Shown here piece after piece: positions 13,844 to 19,222 of a stretch of DNA of 20,741 nucleotides. Origin of the DNA: RGIG1934 sp964492545 (GTDB lineage: Bacteria; Bacillota; Clostridia; Lachnospirales; Lachnospiraceae); assembly GCA_964492545.1 (NCBI GenBank), contig CAZBKO010000033.1, forward strand, positions 1 to 20,741, read 5' to 3'. Each line of letters starts with the position of its first letter. Positions within the stretch are counted from its first letter, which is position 1. A program made the position numbers and the translations under genes. The notes under the pieces are model-generated. The model was not told where the DNA came from. It worked only from the letters and a program-made list of their open reading frames with translations, and did no database searches.

Positions 13844-14818
13844 ATGAATATTTTATTATCAACAGGGAGTACTACCGGATTAGTTACAGTAGGAATTTTA
13901 GTCGTAGTCATTTTAGTTATTATTGCATCTTGTTTCAAGATTGTACCACAGGCGAATGCATATGTAATCGAGAGATTTGGTGCTTATAAGGGAACATGGT
14001 CAGTTGGTTTCCATTTTAAGATTCCAGTACTTGATACAATTGCCAAAAAGGTAATTCTTAAGGAACAGGTAGTTGATTTTGCACCACAGCCAGTTATTAC
14101 TAAGGATAATGTAACAATGAGAATTGATACAGTTGTATTTTTCCAGATTACAGATCCTAAGTTATTTGCATATGGTGTTGAGAATCCAATCATGGCTATC
14201 GAGAATCTTACAGCTACAACACTTAGAAATATAATTGGTGATCTCGAATTAGATGAAACTCTTACATCAAGAGAAACAATCAATACTAAGATGAGAGCAT
14301 CACTTGATATAGCAACAGACCCATGGGGAATTAAAGTTAACAGAGTTGAGCTTAAGAATATCATTCCNNNNNNNNNNNNNNNNNNNNNNNNNNNNNNNNN
14401 NNNNNNNNNNNNNNNNNNNNNNNAGATGAAGGCTGAGCGTGAGAGAAGAGAAGCAATTCTTATCGCTGAAGGTGAGAAAAAGTCTACAATTCTTGTTGCA
14501 GAAGGTAAGAAAGAATCCGCAATTCTTGAAGCTGAAGCTGAGAAGGCAGCAGCAATTCTTAGAGCAGAAGCTAAGAAAGAAGCAACAATCAGAGAAGCAG
14601 AAGGTCAGGCAGAAGCTATTCTTGCTGTACAGCAGGCTAATGCAGAAGGTATTAAGGCAATCAAGGAAGCAGCTCCAGATGATGGTGTTATCCAGTTAAA
14701 GAGTCTTGAAGCATTTGCTAAGGCAGCTGATGGTCAGGCAACTAAGATTATTATTCCTTCAGATATTCAGGGTATAGCAGGAGCAGTTAGATCAATAGTA
14801 GAAGTTGCTAAGAACTAA
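13844..14818 (+). CDS. SPFH/Band 7 (stomatin/QmcA-like) membrane protein, interrupted by an assembly gap
   Basis: A membrane-anchored SPFH protein. An N-terminal helix (about 8-28) is followed by the SPFH domain (about 29-175: IVPQANAYVIERFGAYKGTW, then VDFAPQPVITKDN and TLRNIIGDLELDETLTSRE). A charged helical tail follows, starting MKAERERREAIL. Five 11-residue repeats of the form (A/T)I-x-x-AEGxKKx lie at 14453-14617, a hendecad coiled coil. The C-terminus (SLEAFAKAADGQATKIIIPS) is standard for stomatin/QmcA-like proteins. Such proteins oligomerise and organise membrane domains. The frame runs on through 56 N (14368-14423); the gap spans 20 codons where relatives have about 12. ATG 13844 has TGGAGG 6 nt upstream. 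It is cotranscribed with nfeD. Confidence 0.9.
   Translation: MNILLSTGSTTGLVTVGILVVVILVIIASCFKIVPQANAYVIERFGAYKGTWSVGFHFKIPVLDTIAKKVILKEQVVDFAPQPVITKDNVTMRIDTVVFFQITDPKLFAYGVENPIMAIENLTATTLRNIIGDLELDETLTSRETINTKMRASLDIATDPWGIKVNRVELKNIIXXXXXXXXXXXXXXXXXXXXMKAERERREAILIAEGEKKSTILVAEGKKESAILEAEAEKAAAILRAEAKKEATIREAEGQAEAILAVQQANAEGIKAIKEAAPDDGVIQLKSLEAFAKAADGQATKIIIPSDIQGIAGAVRSIVEVAKN
14368..14423. other. Assembly gap (56 N) inside the SPFH gene
   Basis: A run of 56 unknown bases. The frame is the same on both sides. The gap covers the conserved PP-x(8)-KQ-type junction between the SPFH domain and the coiled coil, whose usual length would need only about 32 unknown bases. The gap size may be an estimate. 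Confidence 0.98.
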
Positions 14819-14849
14819 TTGTTAACAGCTAATTGAAGTAAATTATTAG

Positions 14850-14887
14850 GCGGGTCAGGTTATTTTATGACCCGCTATTACATTTTT
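14850..14887 (+). terminator. Terminator-like hairpin after the SPFH gene
   Basis: GCGGGTCA (14850-14857) pairs with TGACCCGC (14868-14875), an 8-bp perfect stem with a 10-nt loop, followed by TATTACATTTTT. The T run is imperfect, so termination may be incomplete. It directly precedes the argF leader elements. Confidence 0.7.
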
Positions 14888-14892
14888 ATACA

Positions 14893-14968
14893 ACTATTTG
14901 TGCAGGAGCATCACAAATAGTCTTGATGGCAGAATTGCCACGTGTCGCATGAATGCTCCGGAATGGAG
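14893..14968 (+). promoter_or_regulatory. Structured leader element, argF tandem copy 1
   Basis: A 10-bp stem (14893-14902 with 14912-14921) with loop GGAGCAT (14905-14911). A short hairpin TGGCA/TGCCA (14927-14931, 14936-14940) follows, then ATGCTCC (14953-14959) able to pair with the loop, and GGAG (14965-14968). The middle hairpin is much shorter than in copies 2 and 3. No gene starts behind this copy: GGAG is followed after 3 nt by ATG-TGA. Confidence 0.75.
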
Positions 14969-14971
14969 AAA

Positions 14972-15007
14972 ATGTGAATAGTCCGCTTGATAGCGTCCAA
15001 TTCACAT
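14972..15007 (+). other. Linker hairpin between leader copies 1 and 2
   Basis: ATGTGAAT (14972-14979) pairs with ATTCACAT (15000-15007). The inner CGCT (14984-14987) pairs with AGCG (14992-14995) around TGAT, with a symmetric internal loop of 4 nt each side. The first six bases are ATG-TGA, a start codon followed by a stop, behind GGAG. Confidence 0.7.
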
Positions 15008-15008
15008 A

Positions 15009-15108
15009 ACTATTTGTGCAGGAGCATCACAAATAGTCTTGATGGCAGAATCGAAATCGCCTGCGCGAATTTCGATTCGCCACGTCGCATGAATGCTCCG
15101 GAATGGAG
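15009..15108 (+). promoter_or_regulatory. Structured leader element, argF tandem copy 2
   Basis: The stem is 15009-15018 with 15028-15037, and loop GGAGCAT is at 15021-15027. A long hairpin follows: TGGC (15043-15046) with GCCA (15079-15082), a bulged A, GAATCGAAAT (15048-15057) with ATTTCGATTC (15069-15078), and CGC/GCG around loop CTGC. Next comes ATGCTCC (15093-15099), able to pair with the loop, then GGAG (15105-15108). As in copy 1, only ATG-TGA follows. Confidence 0.75.
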
Positions 15109-15111
15109 AAA

Positions 15112-15147
15112 ATGTGAATAGTCCGCTTGATAGCGTCCAATTCACAT
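15112..15147 (+). other. Linker hairpin between leader copies 2 and 3
   Basis: Identical to the linker at 14972-15007: ATGTGAAT/ATTCACAT outer stem and CGCT/AGCG inner stem. Confidence 0.7.
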
Positions 15148-15148
15148 A

Positions 15149-15248
15149 ACTATTTGTGCAGGAGCATCACAAATAGTCTTGATGGCAGAATCGAAATCGC
15201 CTGCGCGAATTTCGATTCGCCACGTCGCATGAATGCTCCGGAATGGAG
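15149..15248 (+). promoter_or_regulatory. Structured leader element, argF tandem copy 3 (gene-proximal)
   Basis: The stem is 15149-15158 with 15168-15177, and loop GGAGCAT is at 15161-15167. The long hairpin (15183-15222) matches copy 2. ATGCTCC (15233-15239) can pair with the loop. GGAG (15245-15248) is the argF Shine-Dalgarno site, 6 nt before ATG 15255. CTCC (15236-15239) can alternatively pair with that GGAG across a 5-nt loop, which would hide the ribosome binding site. Geometry suits an H-type pseudoknot: 2 nt cross the 7-bp helix and 0 nt lie between the stems. The switch mechanism is inference. Confidence 0.75.
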
Positions 15249-15254
15249 AATATT

Positions 15255-16250
15255 ATGAATTTAAAAGGAAGACATTTTTTAACACTTAAGGATTTTACGC
15301 CTGAAGAAATCACATACATGATTGATTTGGCAGCAGATTTGAAAGATAAAAAGAAAAAAGGTATACCGGTTGATTATTACAAGGGAAAGAATATTGCCCT
15401 GATATTTGAAAAGACAAGCACACGTACCAGATGTTCATTTGAAGTTGCAGCTCATGACCTTGGAATGGGAAGTACATATCTTGATCCGACAGGTTCACAG
15501 ATTGGCAAGAAGGAAAGTATTGCAGATACCGCAAGAGTTCTTGGAAGAATGTACGATGGTATTGAATACCGTGGATATGGACATGAGATAGTTGAAGAAC
15601 TTGCAAAATATGCAGAAGTGCCAGTATGGAATGGCCTTACAAACGAATATCATCCAACACAGATGCTTGCTGATATGCTTACGGTAAGAGAACACCTCGG
15701 TGAGCTTAAGGGACTTAAGTTCGTTTATATGGGTGATGCCAGATACAATATGGGTAATTCACTTATGATAGTATGTGCAAAGCTTGGACTTCACTTTGTG
15801 GCATGTGCACCAAAAGAATATTTCCCATCACAGGAGCTTGTGGCACAGTGCGAGGAATATGCTAAGGCATCTGGCGGTACAATAACATTGACGGAAGATG
15901 CTATGGCAGGTACGAAGGATGCAGATGTTATTTATACAGATGTATGGGTATCAATGGGAGAACCAGCAGAAGTATGGGAAGAAAGAATTAAGGCACTATC
16001 TCCATATCAGGTTAACAAGAAAGCTATGGATAACGCAAAGAGTACAGCGATATTTATGCATTGCCTTCCAGCATTCCATGACCTCAAGACTAAAATAGGT
16101 AAAGAAATGGGAAAAAAATTCAATGTAACTGAGATGGAAGTGACTGATGAAGTATTTGAATCAGCTCAGTCTGTAGTATTTGATGAAGCAGAGAATCGTA
16201 TGCATACTATCAAAGCAGTTATGGTAGCTACTCTTGGGGAGGTAAAATAA
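15255..16250 (+). CDS. argF: Ornithine carbamoyltransferase
   Basis: Forms citrulline from ornithine and carbamoyl phosphate, in arginine synthesis or, in reverse, in arginine catabolism (then called arcB). No other arg or arc gene is in the window to decide. The product has 331 aa, normal for the family. The carbamoyl-phosphate site is STRTR (55-59), with the ornithine loop DVWVSMGEP (from about 229) and HCLP with active Cys270 (269-272). ATG 15255 is chosen because GGAG is 6 nt upstream; ATG 15243 in the same frame would have its start inside the ribosome binding site. It sits behind three tandem leader elements and shares its operon with four downstream genes. I find no clear promoter or ARG-box in the 436 bp upstream. 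Confidence 0.95.
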   Translation: MNLKGRHFLTLKDFTPEEITYMIDLAADLKDKKKKGIPVDYYKGKNIALIFEKTSTRTRCSFEVAAHDLGMGSTYLDPTGSQIGKKESIADTARVLGRMYDGIEYRGYGHEIVEELAKYAEVPVWNGLTNEYHPTQMLADMLTVREHLGELKGLKFVYMGDARYNMGNSLMIVCAKLGLHFVACAPKEYFPSQELVAQCEEYAKASGGTITLTEDAMAGTKDADVIYTDVWVSMGEPAEVWEERIKALSPYQVNKKAMDNAKSTAIFMHCLPAFHDLKTKIGKEMGKKFNVTEMEVTDEVFESAQSVVFDEAENRMHTIKAVMVATLGEVK

Positions 16251-16544
16251 TTGGAGAGATCAATTAGAAGCAGAAAGCCGTACAGAAGAGCAGGATTCTT
16301 TATTGATTTATTTGATTTTATATTGTCAATTGGCATAATAATATGTGGTGTTATGAATATTGTAGACCCAAAGGGAAATGCTAAATTGTTTCCTTTGATT
16401 TGCATAATGGGTGCATTTCTAAATGGAACCATGTGCCTTAAGTATTATATGAGAAAAGACTATGTCAGAGCAATTTCGCTTACTGTTGCCGGAATTATTC
16501 TAATGGTAATTGGAATTTTCAGCGTCTTAGCACTTTGGCTGTAG
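16251..16544 (+). CDS. Small three-helix membrane protein of unknown function
   Basis: A 97-aa hydrophobic protein. The basic N-terminus (MERSIRSRKPYRR) is followed by three likely membrane helices at about 17-35, 46-62 and 74-96, with KYYMRKDYVR between the last two, so positive charge sits at the N-terminus and in this loop. I do not recognise the family. The start is TTG 16251, immediately after the argF stop codon, with a strong GGGGAGG (16236-16242) 8 nt upstream inside the end of argF. This argues for a real, translationally coupled gene. No ATG in the frame lies at a useful position. The position in an argF-DUF6145-coaX operon gives no functional clue. Confidence 0.75.
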   Translation: MERSIRSRKPYRRAGFFIDLFDFILSIGIIICGVMNIVDPKGNAKLFPLICIMGAFLNGTMCLKYYMRKDYVRAISLTVAGIILMVIGIFSVLALWL

Positions 16545-16560
16545 AGAGAGGAATGAAAAT

Positions 16561-16902
16561 ATGTACGAAGATAAAGTTGTGTTGTGCTGTTCCAATTCAT
16601 ATGAACAGAAGTATTACCTAAATCCCGATTTTGACAGACTACCTGATGCCGTTAAAGACGAACTCAAGATTATGTGTGTACTGTTTACGGAGGATGTAGG
16701 TGGTATAATTGAGCTTGAATTCAATGAAGAGGGTCAGCTTATGATGAATGTCATGTCAGATGAAGGTGATTTACTGTTTGATGAAATAGGATGTGGACTC
16801 AAGATTAAACAAATTCAGAAGGACAAGGTAGAAATGCTGGAGGCACTTGAAATGTTTTATAAAGTATTTTTCCTTGGAGAAGATGTGGAGATGGAGGGAT
16901 AA
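16561..16902 (+). CDS. DUF6145-like acidic cytoplasmic protein
   Basis: A 113-aa acidic protein without signal peptide or membrane segment. Features seen are an N-terminal strand-rich part (YEDKVVLCCSNSYEQKYYLN), the block ELKIMCVLFTEDVGGIIELEF (residues about 35-55, the best conserved part as I recall it), and a C-terminal helix (KDKVEMLEALEMFYKVFF). I recall similar proteins as DUF6145 in Lachnospiraceae, but the family name is from memory. Function is unknown. GAGAGAGGA stands about 7 nt before the ATG. It lies 16 bp after the small membrane protein gene and 2 bp before coaX, so the three are almost certainly cotranscribed. Confidence 0.8.
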   Translation: MYEDKVVLCCSNSYEQKYYLNPDFDRLPDAVKDELKIMCVLFTEDVGGIIELEFNEEGQLMMNVMSDEGDLLFDEIGCGLKIKQIQKDKVEMLEALEMFYKVFFLGEDVEMEG

Positions 16903-16904
16903 GA

Positions 16905-17675
16905 ATGTTACTTGCCGTTGATATAGGTAATACAAATATTACATTTGGAGTTCTTGTTGGCAAGGAGGTTAAGGCGACATTTAGAATGACAACTAAATTT
17001 CCGAGAACATCTGATGAGTATGGAATTTCTATTAGAGAATTGCTATCAACAAGAGATATTGATTATAAACAGATAGACGATATTATTGTTTCATCGGTTG
17101 TTCCTGATATAATGCACTCTTTCCAAAATGCATTTCTCAAATATTTTGATAAGAAGCCACTTGTTGTTGGACCTGGTGTTCGTACAGGCATTAAGCTTCC
17201 CGTCCCAAATCCGGCAGAAATCGGTGCAGATAGAATAGTTGATGCAGTTGGCGCATATTATACTTATGGTGGACCAGTTATTGTTATTGATTTTGGTACA
17301 GCAACAACCTATGACTATATTTCAGCAGATGGTTCATTTTTGGCAGGCATTACATCTCCCGGTATGAGAATATGTGCAAAGGCATTATGGCAGGATGCGG
17401 CAAAACTGCCTGAAATTGAGATTAAAAAACCTGATTCGATTATGGCAAAGGAGACGATAACAAGTATGCAGGCTGGTCTTGTATACGGCTATATTGGTCA
17501 GACTGAATATATAGTAGATAAAATAAAAGAAGAATGTGGAGAAAGCGGTGTCAAGACAATTGCTACCGGTGGACTGGGCAAGCTTATAGCAGATGAGACA
17601 GACCATATTGATATTTATGATATGGACTTAACCCTTCAGGGTTTAAGAATAATTTATGAAAAAACAAAAGGTTAA
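16905..17675 (+). CDS. coaX: Type III pantothenate kinase
   Basis: Phosphorylates pantothenate, the first step of coenzyme A synthesis; type III enzymes belong to the ASKHA fold, need a monovalent cation and are not inhibited by CoA. At 256 aa the length is usual. The phosphate-binding DIGNTN (6-11) is followed by GPGVRTGIKL (89-98) and the signature PAEIGADRIVDAVGAY (103-118) with catalytic Asp109. DFGTATTYD covers 129-137 and GITSPGM 148-154. The ATG is 2 nt after the preceding stop, with GGAGGG inside that gene. Translation is probably coupled. In several Firmicutes coaX lies close to a dus gene, as here. Confidence 0.96.
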   Translation: MLLAVDIGNTNITFGVLVGKEVKATFRMTTKFPRTSDEYGISIRELLSTRDIDYKQIDDIIVSSVVPDIMHSFQNAFLKYFDKKPLVVGPGVRTGIKLPVPNPAEIGADRIVDAVGAYYTYGGPVIVIDFGTATTYDYISADGSFLAGITSPGMRICAKALWQDAAKLPEIEIKKPDSIMAKETITSMQAGLVYGYIGQTEYIVDKIKEECGESGVKTIATGGLGKLIADETDHIDIYDMDLTLQGLRIIYEKTKG

Positions 17676-17683
17676 TTGAAGAT

Positions 17684-18637
17684 ATGAAGATTGGTAATGT
17701 TGATATACAACAAAATATTGCCCTTGGTCCTATGGCAGGGGTCACAGACCTTCCATTTAGACTGCTATGTAAGGAGCAGGGCTGTGGTCTTATGTATACG
17801 GAAATGGTAAGTGCAAAGGCTGTTTTATATAACAATAAGAACACAGCAGAACTGATTGAAACAGTACCCCGGGAAAGGCCGGTGGCTGTTCAGCTGTTTG
17901 GAAGCGATGCTGATATTATGACTGAGATTGCGTTAAGACTGGAAGAACTTCCATTTGATATAATCGATGTTAATATGGGCTGCCCGGTACCCAAAATAGT
18001 AAACAATCATGAGGGTAGTGCATTGATGCTTGAACCCCAAAAGGTGGAGCAGATACTTTCGTCAATGGCTGGAAAGCTTCACAAGCCACTTACTGTTAAG
18101 ATTCGTAAAGGCTTTGATGACAATAATGTAAATGCAGTAGAAATAGCTAAGATAGCTGAAGCTAGTGGAGTTGCTGCAATTGCGGTACATGGGAGAACGA
18201 GACAGCAGTATTATTCCGGAAATGCCGACTGGGATATAATCAGACAAATCAAGGAGAATGTTTCTATACCGGTAATAGGAAATGGAGATATTGTGGACGG
18301 TCCATCAGCTAAGAGAATGATAGATGAGACAGGCTGCGATGGAATAATGATTGGTCGTGCAGCACGTGGAAATCCATGGGTGTTCAGTGAAGTTAACAGA
18401 TATTTGCAGGATGGAACTATACTTGAAAGACCATCAACTGCTGAGGTAAAGGCAATGATAATGCGACACTGTAAAATGCTTATGGAATTCAAAGGTGACT
18501 ACACAGGTATTCACGAGATGAGAAAACATGTTGCGTGGTATACAGCAGGTTTTCCACACTCAGCGGAAGTCCGAAGAAATGTTAATATGGTCGAGAATTA
18601 TGAGCAATTACAGGAAGTTTTGGGTGTAATGTATTGA
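17684..18637 (+). CDS. dusB: tRNA-dihydrouridine synthase, DusB type
   Basis: FMN-dependent enzyme that reduces specific uridines in tRNA to dihydrouridine. It has 317 aa. The TIM-barrel N-terminus is LGPMAGVTDLPFR (14-26). The catalytic acid Cys100 lies in VNMGCPVPKIVNN, Lys139 in TVKIRKG, His169 in AVHGRTRQQYY. FMN phosphate binding uses GNGDI (199-203) and GRAARGNPW (224-232). The C-terminal helical domain is present. The ribosome binding site is weak (GAAG close to the ATG). Only 8 bp separate it from coaX. The -35 of the next promoter overlaps its stop codon, so a terminator is lacking and read-through into greA is possible. Confidence 0.94.
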   Translation: MKIGNVDIQQNIALGPMAGVTDLPFRLLCKEQGCGLMYTEMVSAKAVLYNNKNTAELIETVPRERPVAVQLFGSDADIMTEIALRLEELPFDIIDVNMGCPVPKIVNNHEGSALMLEPQKVEQILSSMAGKLHKPLTVKIRKGFDDNNVNAVEIAKIAEASGVAAIAVHGRTRQQYYSGNADWDIIRQIKENVSIPVIGNGDIVDGPSAKRMIDETGCDGIMIGRAARGNPWVFSEVNRYLQDGTILERPSTAEVKAMIMRHCKMLMEFKGDYTGIHEMRKHVAWYTAGFPHSAEVRRNVNMVENYEQLQEVLGVMY

Positions 18638-18662
18638 CATTAAAAGATTATTACTATATAAT
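18634..18662 (+). promoter_or_regulatory. Perfect-consensus sigma-A promoter of greA-lysS
   Basis: TTGACA (18634-18639), exactly 17 nt, TATAAT (18657-18662): all 12 consensus bases are matched. The -35 overlaps the dusB stop TGA (18635-18637). The leader of about 55 nt contains a small hairpin CAGTC/GACTG (18691-18705). Confidence 0.9.
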
Positions 18663-18722
18663 TTTTGATTAGCTAATTGGAATAAGAACACAGTCTTTTG
18701 GACTGAAAGAATGGAGGACGTT

Positions 18723-19205
18723 ATGGCAGATAAGAAAAATATACTTACTTATGCTGGTTTGAAGAAGTTAGAGGACGAATTACAGGATTTAAAGGTTAAC
18801 AAGAGACGTGAGGTTGCTCAGAAGATTAAGGAAGCCAGAGAACAGGGCGATTTATCTGAGAACGCTGAGTATGATGCAGCTAAAGATGAGCAGAGAGATA
18901 TAGAAGCAAGAATTGAAGAGATTGAGAAGATTCTTAAGAATGCAGAAGTTGTAGATGAAGATGAAATTGACCTTGAGAAAATAAACGTTGGTTGTATGGT
19001 TAAGGTTATTGACGTAGAATATGATGATGAAATAGACTTCAAGATTGTTGGTTCAACAGAGGCTAACAGCTTGGAACATAAAATATCTAACGAATCACCT
19101 GTAGGAAGAGAACTTATCGGTAAGAAGAAGGGTGACGAAGTTAAGGTTGAAACTCCTGGTGGAATTGCAACATACAAGGTAATTGACATTCAGAGAGTTA
19201 ACTAG
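18723..19205 (+). CDS. greA: Transcription elongation factor GreA
   Basis: Binds RNA polymerase in the secondary channel and stimulates cleavage of backtracked RNA. The product has 160 aa. The N-terminal coiled coil (about 10-75) carries the tip GDLSENAEYDAAKDEQ (42-57) with the acidic residues Asp43 and Glu46 that position the catalytic metal. The C-terminal FKBP-like domain ends in SPVGRELIGKKKGDEVKV, VETPGGIATYKV. ATG 18723 is chosen because GGAGG lies 5 nt upstream and proteins start MADKK; the ATG at 18711 would overlap this site. It is the first gene after a perfect-consensus promoter, and lysS follows with a 17-bp gap. Confidence 0.96.
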   Translation: MADKKNILTYAGLKKLEDELQDLKVNKRREVAQKIKEAREQGDLSENAEYDAAKDEQRDIEARIEEIEKILKNAEVVDEDEIDLEKINVGCMVKVIDVEYDDEIDFKIVGSTEANSLEHKISNESPVGRELIGKKKGDEVKVETPGGIATYKVIDIQRVN

Positions 19206-19222
19206 TGGAAGGAGATAAAACA

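Larger units (their letters stand above)
14944..15250 (+). repeat. Perfect 140-bp tandem duplication in the argF leader
   Basis: Bases 14944-15110 are identical to 15084-15250 over 167 nt at an offset of 140. The array therefore holds about 2.2 units. Each unit carries one leader element plus the linker hairpin. Zero mismatches indicate a recent duplication or ongoing homogenisation. An assembly error is less likely because the copies are spelled out, not collapsed. Confidence 0.97.

Noticed and set aside
14864..14892. argF promoter TTTATG/TTATGA with TATACA
   Set aside because: The -35 match is poor and it lies inside the terminator stem. Without transcript data it cannot be supported.
14893..15248. 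Leader element as a pistol, hammerhead, fluoride, preQ1 or ykkC-type known RNA
   Set aside because: The loop-to-downstream pairing recalls pistol and fluoride RNAs. However, the conserved core sequences of those families as I remember them are not present, and the pseudoknot strand lies after a second hairpin. A covariance search is needed to be certain.
14893..15250. Leader repeats as a CRISPR array or IS end
   Set aside because: There are no unique spacers of constant size, no cas or transposase genes, and no target-site duplications seen. The units carry nested RNA-type pairings and lie before a start codon.
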